Assembly: GCF_039939195.1 (NCBI RefSeq)
Contig: NZ_JBDUUH010000001.1
Coordinates: 434,001-498,000, forward strand
Source of the DNA: Foliimonas ilicis
GTDB lineage: Bacteria > Pseudomonadota > Alphaproteobacteria > Rhizobiales > Rhizobiaceae
Length of the DNA stretch: 64,000 bases
Direction of reading: 5' to 3'
Both the position numbers and the translations under genes were made by a program. The notes under the pieces were generated by a model that was given only the letters and a program-made list of their open reading frames with translations, was not told the DNA's origin and ran no database searches. Positions 46,988 to 55,631 of this stretch are shown piece by piece. The stretch's first letter is position 1. Each line of letters begins with the position of its first letter.

Positions 46988-48397
46988 ATGAACGCACCGC
47001 GTACCCTTTACGACAAGATTTTCGATGACCATGTGGTCGACCGGCAGGACGACGGTACCTGTCTTCTCTACATTGACCGCCATCTCGTGCATGAAGTGAC
47101 CAGCCCGCAGGCCTTCGAAGGTCTGCGCCTGACCGGCCGCACCGTTCGCCACCCTGAAAAGACGCTGGCCGTGGTCGATCACAATGTTCCGACCTCGCCG
47201 GACCGCGTGAACGGCATCAAGAATGAGGAAAGCCGCATTCAGGTCGAGGCGCTTGCAACCAACGCCAAGGATTTCGGCGTCGAATATTATTCCGAGAAGG
47301 ATCGCCGTCAGGGCATCGTCCACATCATCGGACCGGAACAGGGTTTTACGCTGCCGGGCATGACGATCGTTTGCGGTGACAGCCACACTTCCACGCATGG
47401 CGCATTCGGTGCGCTGGCGCACGGTATCGGCACGTCCGAGGTCGAGCACGTGCTGGCAACGCAGACGCTGATCCAGCGCAAGGCCAAGAACATGCTCGTG
47501 CGTGTCGATGGCAAGCTGCCGCATGGCGTGACTGCAAAGGACATCATTCTGGCCATCATCGGCGAGATCGGCACGGCTGGCGGCACCGGCTACGTCATCG
47601 AATATGCGGGCGAAGCCATTCGTGCGCTTTCGATGGAAGGCCGCATGACGGTTTGCAATATGAGCATCGAGGGCGGTGCTCGCGCAGGTCTCATCGCGCC
47701 GGACGAAAAAACCTATGAGTATGTGAAAGACAAGCCGCGCGCGCCGAAAGGCCAGGCATTCGACATGGCCAAGGCCTATTGGGAAACGCTGCATACCGAT
47801 GAAGGCGCGCATTTCGACAAGGTGGTCGTGCTCGATGCGGCCAACTTGCCGCCCATCGTAAGCTGGGGCTCTTCGCCGGAAGACGTCGTCTCGATTCTGG
47901 GAACGGTGCCGGACCCGGCTGAAATTGCCGACGAGACGAAGCGCACGTCCAAGCAGCGCGCGCTCGACTATATGGGCCTGAAGGCAGGCACGAAGATCAC
48001 CGATATCGAGATCGATCGCGTCTTCATCGGTTCCTGCACCAATGGCCGCATCGAGGATCTGCGCGAAGTGGCCAATGTGGTCGAGGGCAAGACGGTCGAT
48101 CCGCGCGTCAGTGCGATGATCGTGCCGGGTTCCGGTCTCGTAAAGGAGCAGGCGGAAGCTGAAGGTCTGGACAAGATTTTCATCGCAGCCGGTTTCGATT
48201 GGCGTGAGCCGGGCTGCTCGATGTGCCTTGCGATGAACGACGACCGGTTGAAGCCGCATGAGCGTTGCGCATCGACCTCGAACCGCAATTTCGAAGGCCG
48301 TCAGGGCTTCAAGGGCCGCACGCATCTCGTGTCGCCCGCAATGGCTGCTGCCGCCGCAATTTCCGGCCATTTCGTGGATATTCGCGACTGGAAATAA
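46988..48397 (+). CDS. leuC: 3-isopropylmalate dehydratase large subunit
   Basis: Leucine biosynthesis enzyme of the aconitase superfamily, 469 residues, with cluster cysteines C350 (GSCTNGRIEDL), C410 and C413 (PGCSMCLAMN). The early DHNVPTSP block and GDSHTSTHGAFGALAHGIGTSEVEHVLAT motif are diagnostic. leuD is not adjacent, as is usual in this order. The 3' end is followed by two stem-loops. Confidence 0.96.
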   Translation: MNAPRTLYDKIFDDHVVDRQDDGTCLLYIDRHLVHEVTSPQAFEGLRLTGRTVRHPEKTLAVVDHNVPTSPDRVNGIKNEESRIQVEALATNAKDFGVEYYSEKDRRQGIVHIIGPEQGFTLPGMTIVCGDSHTSTHGAFGALAHGIGTSEVEHVLATQTLIQRKAKNMLVRVDGKLPHGVTAKDIILAIIGEIGTAGGTGYVIEYAGEAIRALSMEGRMTVCNMSIEGGARAGLIAPDEKTYEYVKDKPRAPKGQAFDMAKAYWETLHTDEGAHFDKVVVLDAANLPPIVSWGSSPEDVVSILGTVPDPAEIADETKRTSKQRALDYMGLKAGTKITDIEIDRVFIGSCTNGRIEDLREVANVVEGKTVDPRVSAMIVPGSGLVKEQAEAEGLDKIFIAAGFDWREPGCSMCLAMNDDRLKPHERCASTSNRNFEGRQGFKGRTHLVSPAMAAAAAISGHFVDIRDWK

Positions 48398-48400
48398 AGA

Positions 48401-48438
48401 AATGCGGGCAGCCTTCCGAGGCTGCCCGGCTCCGCATT
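48401..48438 (+). promoter_or_regulatory. hairpin directly after leuC
   Basis: GGGCAGCC-TTCCGA-GGCTGCCC is nested inside AATGC/GCATT. There is no T-run, so it is more likely an mRNA-stabilising or processing hairpin than a terminator. Confidence 0.5.
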
Positions 48439-48484
48439 CGGATTTGTCGGTTGGGGTGTTGCCGATCGATCTGACGCTGATCGC

Positions 48485-48525
48485 AATAACGGCATGGGTT
48501 TCGTGAAACTCATGCCGTTATTTTG
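48485..48525 (+). terminator. terminator after leuC
   Basis: AATAACGGCATG (48485-48496) pairs with CATGCCGTTATT (48511-48522); the inner GTTTC-GT-GAAAC closes the loop. TTTT follows. It is an unusually long, nearly perfect palindrome. Confidence 0.8.
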
Positions 48526-48609
48526 CGTAAATGCCGGAAAATTGTCGTTCGCCGTTAACGCCTTTTTGGCCAGCTTCGGCTAGTGTCAAAGCGTCGGAGC
48601 CTTCTGCGT

Positions 48610-49803
48610 ATGTTTGGTGTTGAGTTCATCATTGCCATAAATATCATAGTTTCAGGCTTGCTTGCCGCGGCCTTCGGCGCAATTTATCTATACGATCCAC
48701 GACAAACAGCAGCGCGTTGGATGACTGGCGCCTATGTGCTGGGCGGCCTTTATTCTGTAGTCGAATTCATGCTGCCGATGTTCGGCACGATCTTTTTCGT
48801 GCTGCTCGACTTTACGATAATCCTTGCTGCACTTGCCGTGTTCAACGGCGGCCTGACTGCGAAGTATGGCGGCCCGTCTCTGACGTTGCCGATGGCAGTG
48901 ATCATCATCGTCGCCGTCGCCGCAGTCTATCTGGTGCAGGATTATTCGGAAAACGCGTTCACGCGCATGATCGTCTACCAGATACCTTACGTGATTATGC
49001 AACTGATCGGCGCTGGCATCATCTGGACGGCGCGGCGCATGCTGACGCGTTTCGATTTCGCGCTGATGATCCTGCTGATGCTCAGCGCGACGCAGTTCTT
49101 CACCAAGCCGTTTCTGGCGCATATGTTCAATTGGGCCGGCGATCCAGGATCCTACGGCGGCAGTGTCTATTCCATGATCTCGCAGTCGTTGGGCACAGTC
49201 TTTGCCGTAGCGATTGCGCTTGCCGCGTTGTTGATCCTCGGTCGGGACATATTGTCGGATGCGACCAAGAAATCCGAGACCGATGCGCTGTCCGGCCTGC
49301 TTAATCGCGGTGGCTTCAAACGCTATGCGGAAGATGCGCTGAAGGAGACGTCGCGCCGGGGCATGCCGATTTCGCTGATCATCGCCGATCTCGATCACTT
49401 CAAGGATGTGAACGACAGTTTCGGTCATGCGTCGGGTGACCGGGTCATCGAAGTCTTTGCGGGTTTCCTTCATGCAAGTGCCGCCGAGCATCAGGTCGCG
49501 GGGCGGCTCGGCGGTGAGGAGTTCGCGATCATTCTTCCGGGCGCAAATCTGGCCGCTGCACGGCTTTTCGCTGAAGGCGCGCGCAATGCGTTCTCAAACT
49601 TGCAGATTGACGGCTTGCCGGAAGACAGGCGCTTCACTGCGAGCTTCGGCGTCGCGCAACTCGCGCCGGGCGAGGGCATTTCTGAACTTCTGCGTCGCGC
49701 GGATGAAGCTCTTTACGAAGCAAAGAAGGGCGGACGCGACTGCGTTCGCCTTTCGGTCGCGCCTGGTCAGGGCAAGCAGGGACTGACGGTCGCGTCGTCC
49801 TAG
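48610..49803 (+). CDS. diguanylate cyclase (GGDEF)
   Basis: A 397-residue membrane sensor with six to seven N-terminal helices (about 1-225) and a C-terminal GGDEF domain. The active site reads GGEEF in VAGRLGGEEFAII, a functional variant; the metal/substrate side has IIADLDHFKDVNDSFGH. No RxxD inhibitory site lies five residues before it, so product inhibition is not expected. It should make cyclic di-GMP. The sensory signal is unknown. The ATG at 48610 is preferred over GTG at 48583. Confidence 0.9.
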   Translation: MFGVEFIIAINIIVSGLLAAAFGAIYLYDPRQTAARWMTGAYVLGGLYSVVEFMLPMFGTIFFVLLDFTIILAALAVFNGGLTAKYGGPSLTLPMAVIIIVAVAAVYLVQDYSENAFTRMIVYQIPYVIMQLIGAGIIWTARRMLTRFDFALMILLMLSATQFFTKPFLAHMFNWAGDPGSYGGSVYSMISQSLGTVFAVAIALAALLILGRDILSDATKKSETDALSGLLNRGGFKRYAEDALKETSRRGMPISLIIADLDHFKDVNDSFGHASGDRVIEVFAGFLHASAAEHQVAGRLGGEEFAIILPGANLAAARLFAEGARNAFSNLQIDGLPEDRRFTASFGVAQLAPGEGISELLRRADEALYEAKKGGRDCVRLSVAPGQGKQGLTVASS

Positions 49804-49824
49804 AGACTGCGGCTTCGCAGATCC

Positions 49825-50160
49825 TTACCGGCAGGGAGACAGGACAGGTATCTCGCCTTGATCGAAGCCGTACATGTAGGACCGGCCTTTGACCAGAACG
49901 GGCGGACGGTAACAGTCTGCTTGGCGAACCCCATCGTAGCCGCTGTGGGCAATTTCGGAATCGCCTCGTGTGTAGTTGGAAAGTTCGCGCGCAAGGTGGC
50001 CTTGCCCGATGATGATGCGCTTGTATCCGGCAGAACTGTAGACGACCAGATTGCCGAATGAATCCGCGTGAACGCGGTCTTCGGCGAAATTCTGTGCCGC
50101 TGCAGGCAGCGCAAACGCGGCAAACGCAAGCGCTAAAACTCTCTTTGCAATCGAATGCAT
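49825..50160 (-). CDS. small secreted protein of unknown function
   Basis: A 111-residue protein with a clean signal peptide (cleavage near AAAQN, residue 23). Two cysteines (in QADCYRPP and the C-terminal SPCR) could form a disulfide. I recognise no family. GGAGGG provides a strong ribosome site for the ATG at 50160. A CtrA-type box lies 40 bases upstream. Confidence 0.72.
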   Translation of the reverse strand: MHSIAKRVLALAFAAFALPAAAQNFAEDRVHADSFGNLVVYSSAGYKRIIIGQGHLARELSNYTRGDSEIAHSGYDGVRQADCYRPPVLVKGRSYMYGFDQGEIPVLSPCR

Positions 50161-50199
50161 GACGCGCCCTCCGGTCATCAAATCAAGCTGAGGGATAAA

Positions 50200-50224
50200 T
50201 TAACCTTTTATTAATCATTGTTAA
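50200..50224. promoter_or_regulatory. CtrA-type box TTAA-N7-TTAA
   Basis: TTAA (50200-50203), seven bases, TTAA (50211-50214), then a further TTAA at 50221-50224. This fits the CtrA consensus used in Caulobacter, Brucella and other alphaproteobacteria. It lies between a small secreted protein gene (minus) and an MliC-like gene (plus), 40 bases from the former's start. AT-rich surroundings make chance matches possible. Confidence 0.45.
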
Positions 50225-50365
50225 TAGGGTGGCCGCGATTCACGGGAAACAATCGGGATTTATGGTTAATTTGCGTGATTGAATACCTGATAGATCGAAA
50301 CCCGGAGATGGTTTGCCGGTTTTTCAGGTTGAAAGTGGCCTCAGACGAGGCGTAATCTGCAAGCC

Positions 50366-50722
50366 ATGAAGAACCGTCGTTTCCGCCGCCGCCCTTTTCT
50401 GGCGGCAGCACTTTCGCTCTGGCCCGCAGTTTTTGCTGCGTCCTGCGTCTCCGAAAGCCACACCGCTGCAGTCGATGCCGAAACGACATCCGTCCAGCCG
50501 CGTCAGGCCAATTACGATTGCGGCCCGGACGGTGCCCTGTCGATCGAGAATTTGAAGACATCCGTAAAGGTGGTCGATCCGACTGGTGAAAACGTTGAAC
50601 TTCCAGCTTCGCCCGCGACACAGCAGTCGCGCTATGGCGAGACGCCCTATGCGCTCGTTCTGGACGGCAAGGATGCGCTTTACATGAAAAGCGGCCGCGA
50701 GCCGGTCGCTTGCCATAGATGA
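50366..50722 (+). CDS. MliC-like lipoprotein (lysozyme inhibitor family)
   Basis: A 118-residue lipoprotein with lipobox FAASC (C27) after a basic n-region. The remainder matches the MliC fold: YDCGPDGALSIE, a KVVDPTGENVELP strand and the closing cysteine in EPVACHR. MliC inhibits c-type lysozyme in the periplasm or outer membrane. The match is by pattern and length; some conserved loop residues (SGSGxxY) are not obvious, so function is uncertain. Confidence 0.7.
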   Translation: MKNRRFRRRPFLAAALSLWPAVFAASCVSESHTAAVDAETTSVQPRQANYDCGPDGALSIENLKTSVKVVDPTGENVELPASPATQQSRYGETPYALVLDGKDALYMKSGREPVACHR

Positions 50723-50954
50723 TTCCGGTCTGCGCATCTGCCTGTAACATTTGCGGCATCAGGGGCATTCAAACGATTAAAGCGCAGTTGCGGGATAAAG
50801 CATTTTCGTTTTCCTACTAAATATCGAGCATGAAACGATTTTCCGGCTTTGACGCGGTGCAAAAAGAGCATTAGAACGCGGGCTATCCAACGTCGCATTC
50901 CGCAGCAGTGATGCCGCTTTTCCATCAGGGCGCAGGATGTAGAAAAGGGGAGCC

Positions 50955-51371
50955 ATGAGCAAATCACCAGCCACCCAAGCCTCGGCACGGCCGCGCCCAT
51001 TGTCGCCGCATCTCACGATCTATCGCTGGCCGATCACAGGCATCATGTCGATCATGCACCGCATCACCGGCGGCGCGCTTTATTTCGGCACGCTTCTGGT
51101 TGCCTGGTGGCTGATCGCATCGGCGACCTCCGAGCGCCAGTTCGACATCGCGAACGCCGTCTTCGGTTCATGGATCGGACGTCTCGTGCTTCTCGGCTAC
51201 ACATGGGCGCTCATGCATCACATGCTGGGCGGCATCAGGCATTTCGTCTGGGATACCGGTGCCGGACTTGAAAAGCATACGGCCAGCAAATTCGGCTGGG
51301 CGACGATTATCGCCTCCATCGTGCTGACGATCCTGATCTGGGTCGGCGCACTGTTCGTGCGAGGAGCTTGA
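50955..51371 (+). CDS. sdhC: succinate dehydrogenase cytochrome b556 subunit
   Basis: Membrane anchor of complex II, 138 residues, three helices. RPLSPHLTIYRWPITGIMSIMHRITG is the family start and the heme-ligand region is ALMHHMLGGIRHFVWD. It is the first gene of the sdhCDAB operon; sdhD starts one base after the stop. Confidence 0.95.
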   Translation: MSKSPATQASARPRPLSPHLTIYRWPITGIMSIMHRITGGALYFGTLLVAWWLIASATSERQFDIANAVFGSWIGRLVLLGYTWALMHHMLGGIRHFVWDTGAGLEKHTASKFGWATIIASIVLTILIWVGALFVRGA

Positions 51372-51372
51372 T

Positions 51373-51753
51373 ATGAGTGATTTCAGAACGCCGCTTGGCA
51401 AGGTCCGCGGGCTTGGCTCGGCGCGCGAAGGCACGGAGCATTTCTGGCGCCAGCGCGTAACGGCCATCGCCAATGTTCCCTTGACGCTTTTCTTCGTCGG
51501 TTTGCTCGTTTCGCTTCATGGCGCAGACTTTGAGCAGACGCGCGCAGTGCTGGCCAACCCCTTCGTTGCGCTGGTGCTGATCCTGATGCTGTTTGCCGGT
51601 CTCTACCATATGCGGCTCGGCATGCAGATGATCATCGAAGACTATGTTCATGGAGGCACGAGGATCGTCCTTTTGCTTCTCAATACGTTTTTCACGATTG
51701 CAATTGGCGTCGCTTCGATCTTCGCCCTGCTGAAACTGGCATTCGGGGGCTGA
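51373..51753 (+). CDS. sdhD: succinate dehydrogenase membrane anchor subunit
   Basis: A 126-residue anchor with three helices: FRTPLGKVRGLGSAREGTEHFW at the N-terminus and LYHMRLGMQMIIEDYVHG as the conserved ubiquinone/heme region. It pairs with SdhC to hold SdhAB to the inner membrane. sdhA starts three bases after the stop. Confidence 0.94.
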   Translation: MSDFRTPLGKVRGLGSAREGTEHFWRQRVTAIANVPLTLFFVGLLVSLHGADFEQTRAVLANPFVALVLILMLFAGLYHMRLGMQMIIEDYVHGGTRIVLLLLNTFFTIAIGVASIFALLKLAFGG

Positions 51754-51756
51754 ACT

Positions 51757-53589
51757 GTGGCCAACGCAGAAGAAAATAAGGGCCGCACGGCCTATACATA
51801 TGTCGATCACAAATTCGACGTCGTCGTCGTGGGCGCAGGCGGTGCGGGCCTTCGCGCAACGCTCGGCATGGCAGAGCAGGGCCTGAAGACGGCCTGCATC
51901 ACCAAGGTTTTCCCGACGCGCTCGCATACGGTTGCGGCACAGGGCGGTATTGCTGCCTCGCTGCAGAATATGGGCCCGGATAGCTGGCAGTGGCACCTTT
52001 ACGATACCGTCAAGGGTTCCGACTGGCTGGGCGACGTTGACGCGATGGAATATCTGGCGCGCGAAGCGCCTGCTGCCGTCTACGAGCTCGAGCATTACGG
52101 CGTGCCGTTCTCGCGCACCGAAGATGGCCGCATCTATCAGCGTCCGTTTGGCGGTCACATGCAGAATTTCGGCGATGGTCCGCCGGTTCAACGTACTTGT
52201 GCAGCGGCAGACCGTACCGGCCACGCAATCCTGCACACGCTTTACGGCCAGTCGGTAAAGCACAACGCGCAGTTCTTCATCGAGTATTTCGCGCTCGATC
52301 TGATCATGACGGATGGCGTCTGCACCGGCGTCGTCGCCTGGAACCTCGATGATGGCACGATCCATCGCTTTTCCGCCAAGATGGTGGTGCTGGCGACCGG
52401 CGGCTATGGCCGCTCCTACTTCTCCGCGACTTCCGCGCATACCTGCACCGGCGACGGCAATGGCATGGTGGCGCGGGCGGGCCTGCCCTTGCAAGACATG
52501 GAATTCGTCCAGTTTCACCCGACCGGCATTTACGGTGCGGGCTGCCTGATCACCGAAGGCGCGCGCGGCGAGGGTGGCTATCTGGTCAACTCCGAAGGCG
52601 AGCGCTTCATGGAGCGCTATGCACCATCTGCCAAGGATCTTGCATCGCGCGATGTCGTTTCGCGCTGCATGACCATGGAAATCCGTGAAGGCCGTGGCGT
52701 TGGCAAGAACAAGGATCACATCTTCCTGCATCTCGACCATCTGGACCCCGCCGTTCTACATGAACGTCTGCCGGGCATTTCGGAATCGGCCAAGATTTTC
52801 GCGGGCGTTGATGTCACCAAGGAGCCGATCCCGGTTCTGCCGACCGTGCACTACAATATGGGCGGCATTCCAACGAATTATTGGGGCGAAGTGCTCAACC
52901 CGACGAAGGAAGAGCCGGACCGTGTCCAGCCTGGCCTCATGGCCGTTGGCGAAGCCGGTTGCGCTTCCGTCCACGGTGCAAACCGCCTCGGTTCGAATTC
53001 GCTGATCGATTTGGTCGTGTTCGGCCGTGCGGCTGCAATCAAGGCTGGCGAAGTCGTCGACCGGAATTCGCCGATCCCGCCGATCAACGAAGCTGCCGTC
53101 GAAAAGATCATGGATCGCTTCGACCGCGTTCGTTATGCGAACGGCTCCAAGCCGACCGCCGTGTTGCGCGAGAAGATGCAGAAAGCCATGCAGGAAGACG
53201 CTGCCGTTTTCCGCACGCAGGATTCGCTGGAAGCGGGCTGCAAGCGCATTTCCGAAATCTGGACCGAGCTTTCCGACATCAAGGTCACCGACCGCTCGAT
53301 GATCTGGAACTCCGATCTGGTGGAAACGCTGGAGCTCGAAAATCTGATGGCCTGCGCAATCACCACCGTCTATGGCGCGGAGGCCCGCAAGGAGAGCCGC
53401 GGCGCGCATGCGCGTGAGGATTTCTCCTCGCGTGACGATGCAAACTGGCGCGTCCACACGCTTTCCTGGCTCGATGAGGCCGGCAAGGTCACGCTCGATT
53501 ACCGTCCCGTTCACACCGAACCGCAGCTTAGGGAAGAAGATGGCGGCATCAGCCTCGCCAAAATCGCTCCCAAGGCTCGCGTTTACTGA
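51757..53589 (+). CDS. sdhA: succinate dehydrogenase flavoprotein subunit
   Basis: The 610-residue FAD subunit oxidises succinate to fumarate. FAD loop VVGAGGAGLRATLGMAEQG, covalent-FAD histidine in TRSHTVAAQGG, active-site HPTGIYGAGCLITEGARGEGG and the late SIHGANRL-like block (SVHGANRLGSNSL). The start is GTG. The gene order sdhC-D-A-B is typical. Confidence 0.97.
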   Translation: MANAEENKGRTAYTYVDHKFDVVVVGAGGAGLRATLGMAEQGLKTACITKVFPTRSHTVAAQGGIAASLQNMGPDSWQWHLYDTVKGSDWLGDVDAMEYLAREAPAAVYELEHYGVPFSRTEDGRIYQRPFGGHMQNFGDGPPVQRTCAAADRTGHAILHTLYGQSVKHNAQFFIEYFALDLIMTDGVCTGVVAWNLDDGTIHRFSAKMVVLATGGYGRSYFSATSAHTCTGDGNGMVARAGLPLQDMEFVQFHPTGIYGAGCLITEGARGEGGYLVNSEGERFMERYAPSAKDLASRDVVSRCMTMEIREGRGVGKNKDHIFLHLDHLDPAVLHERLPGISESAKIFAGVDVTKEPIPVLPTVHYNMGGIPTNYWGEVLNPTKEEPDRVQPGLMAVGEAGCASVHGANRLGSNSLIDLVVFGRAAAIKAGEVVDRNSPIPPINEAAVEKIMDRFDRVRYANGSKPTAVLREKMQKAMQEDAAVFRTQDSLEAGCKRISEIWTELSDIKVTDRSMIWNSDLVETLELENLMACAITTVYGAEARKESRGAHAREDFSSRDDANWRVHTLSWLDEAGKVTLDYRPVHTEPQLREEDGGISLAKIAPKARVY

Positions 53590-53604
53590 TTCGAGGGGAA
53601 AAAG

Positions 53605-54384
53605 ATGGTTGAACTCACGCTTCCCAAGAACTCCAAGATCAGTGCTGGCAAGACATGGCCGAAGCCGGAAGGCGCGACCAATCTGCGGGAATACAAGATT
53701 TACCGCTGGTCGCCGGACGACGACGCCAATCCGACGGTCGACACCTATTATGTCGATATGGATGATTGCGGACCGATGGTTCTCGATGCGCTGTTGTGGA
53801 TCAAGAACAAGATCGATCCGACGCTGACGCTGCGCCGTTCATGCCGCGAAGGCATTTGCGGCTCCTGCGCCATGAATATCGACGGCACCAACACTTTGGC
53901 GTGCACCAAGGGCGCGGAAGAGATTTCCGGAGCCGTGAAGGTCTATCCGCTGCCGCATATGCCGGTGGTGAAGGATCTGGTGCCCGATCTGACCGTGCCT
54001 TATGCGCAGCTTTCCTCGATCCAGCCCTGGCTGCAGACGGTTTCGCCGGAGCCTGCAAAGGAATGGAAGCAGAGCCATGAGGACCGCGCGAAGCTCGACG
54101 GGCTTTATGAATGCATTCTCTGCTTCTGCTGCCAGACGTCGTGTCCGAGCTATTGGTGGAATGGCGACCGCTATCTCGGTCCAGCCGTGCTGCTTCAGGC
54201 CTATCGCTGGCTGATCGATTCCAGAGACGAAGCCAAGGGCGAGCGTCTGGACAATCTGGAAGACCCGTTCCGGCTTTATCGCTGCCACACGATCATGAAT
54301 TGTGCACAGACCTGCCCGAAGGGTTTGAACCCGGCAAAGGCAATCGCCGAGATCAAAAAGATGATGGTCGAGCGTCGCGTTTAG
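53605..54384 (+). CDS. sdhB: succinate dehydrogenase iron-sulfur subunit
   Basis: The 259-residue subunit with three clusters: [2Fe-2S] in SCREGICGSCAMNIDGTNTLAC, and [4Fe-4S]/[3Fe-4S] ligands in CILCFCCQTSCPSYWWN and CHTIMNCAQTCPKGLNP. It links SdhA electrons to ubiquinone. An intrinsic terminator follows 40 bases later. Confidence 0.97.
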   Translation: MVELTLPKNSKISAGKTWPKPEGATNLREYKIYRWSPDDDANPTVDTYYVDMDDCGPMVLDALLWIKNKIDPTLTLRRSCREGICGSCAMNIDGTNTLACTKGAEEISGAVKVYPLPHMPVVKDLVPDLTVPYAQLSSIQPWLQTVSPEPAKEWKQSHEDRAKLDGLYECILCFCCQTSCPSYWWNGDRYLGPAVLLQAYRWLIDSRDEAKGERLDNLEDPFRLYRCHTIMNCAQTCPKGLNPAKAIAEIKKMMVERRV

Positions 54385-54424
54385 TCGGCTACATTAAAAT
54401 TTAATTAGCCAGCGAATATAATGA

Positions 54425-54452
54425 AAAACAGGCGCATAAAGCGCCTGTTTTG
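54425..54452 (+). terminator. bidirectional terminator after sdhB
   Basis: AAAACAGGCGC and GCGCCTGTTTT pair around ATAAA. It ends sdhCDAB rightward and the convergent OsmC gene leftward. Confidence 0.92.
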
Positions 54453-54469
54453 CTATTCAGTTGTGCGAA

Positions 54470-54907
54470 TCAAGCCAGTTTTGCGTCGAGCGAGACTTTG
54501 ATCGCGCCGAGAGCTTTGGAGACTGGGCAGCCTTCCTTGGCCTTGGTCGCGAGTTCCTGGAATTTTGCATCTTCGATGCCCGGCACCTTGCCGGAAAGCG
54601 TGATTGCGCTTTCGGTGATCTCGAAGCCGCCGCCTTCTGCCGGACCATAGGTCACGACTGCCTTGGCGTTCAGTTCATCGGCAGGCGTGCCGTTTTCGGC
54701 GAGGAAATGGGAAAGCTGCATGGCAAAGCAGCCAGCATGCGCAGCGGCGATCAGTTCTTCAGGGTTCGTGCCCGACTTTCCGCTCTCGTCCTGAAAACGG
54801 CCCTTGAATGAATAGGCGACCTTGTTGAAAGCGCCGCTCTGCGTGTCGAGCGTCCCAGTGCCTTCCGAGAGCGAGCCTTTCCATATTGCTGTGGCGTGAC
54901 GGTTCAT
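54470..54907 (-). CDS. OsmC/Ohr family peroxidase
   Basis: A 145-residue thiol peroxidase. The redox cysteines are in AHAGCFAMQ and AKEGCPVSKAL, the pattern of OsmC-type proteins that reduce organic hydroperoxides. NPEELIAAAHAGC is the hallmark. The start is chosen at 54907 (MNRHATAIW) behind GGAGAAC. Confidence 0.91.
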   Translation of the reverse strand: MNRHATAIWKGSLSEGTGTLDTQSGAFNKVAYSFKGRFQDESGKSGTNPEELIAAAHAGCFAMQLSHFLAENGTPADELNAKAVVTYGPAEGGGFEITESAITLSGKVPGIEDAKFQELATKAKEGCPVSKALGAIKVSLDAKLA

Positions 54908-54980
54908 GAAGTTCTCCGTTGATTTGGCAGGCCGATGAAACGGCGACAAATTGAATATAGTGCCGGTCTCCGCATCTTCC

Positions 54981-55625
54981 ATGGAAAAGCTACCACCAAA
55001 AATGCAGGAACGGGCTGCGCAACCGCCACGCAACTTTTACGTGTTGAAAGCTGGCAGGGCTTTTCGTATTCTGCGCTCGATTTTCGGGGAATTTGGCATG
55101 CATATTCTGATCGCTGTGGTCGGCCTTATGGGGGCGGCCGCTTTCTGGTGGTACAGGGTAAAATATATGAGCGAGGCGGCGAATGAAGTCGTCGATGCAG
55201 TCGGGCGCGTGCGTGGTTCGATCAAACGCAAGAAGTTGCGCAAACAGGCAGCACTTTCACCTTTGACCGCCGTCGATGATCCGATCTTGGCCGCGGCAAC
55301 GCTGATCACGGCGATTTTCAGTGAAGATACGCCGCTGACGCCGGTGCGTGAGAATGCCATCCGGGAGGTAATTTCGGGCATTGCCGACCCCAAGAAAACG
55401 GACGAAGCCGTCATCTATGGCAAGTGGGCCGCCTCGCAGATCGACGATTCGAATATTGTGATCGACAAGCTCTCACCTTTTATGCGTGAGCGCCTTGAGG
55501 AGAATGAACGCCTTGAGCTCCTGAAGATGATTGATGATGTTGCCGCAGCCGAAGATGCACTGCCGCCGCTCTACAGCCAGAAGATGCGCCGCCTGCGTCA
55601 GAAGCTCGGTTTCGAGATCAACTGA
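54981..55625 (+). CDS. TerB-like membrane-anchored protein
   Basis: A 214-residue protein with one N-terminal helix (about residues 38-58, IAVVGLMGAAAFWWY) and a C-terminal helical domain resembling TerB (AAATLITAIFSEDTPLTPVRENAI ... LELLKMIDDVAAAEDA). Tellurite-resistance TerB folds bind metal ions, but the role of such anchored forms is unknown. Convergent with the UbiH gene. TTG at 54951 is an alternative start. Confidence 0.7.
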   Translation: MEKLPPKMQERAAQPPRNFYVLKAGRAFRILRSIFGEFGMHILIAVVGLMGAAAFWWYRVKYMSEAANEVVDAVGRVRGSIKRKKLRKQAALSPLTAVDDPILAAATLITAIFSEDTPLTPVRENAIREVISGIADPKKTDEAVIYGKWAASQIDDSNIVIDKLSPFMRERLEENERLELLKMIDDVAAAEDALPPLYSQKMRRLRQKLGFEIN

Positions 55626-55631
55626 TCGGGG

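Noticed and set aside
50866..50885. ICE box upstream of sdhC
   Set aside because: Only one half-site (TTAGAA) is present, with no matching right half.
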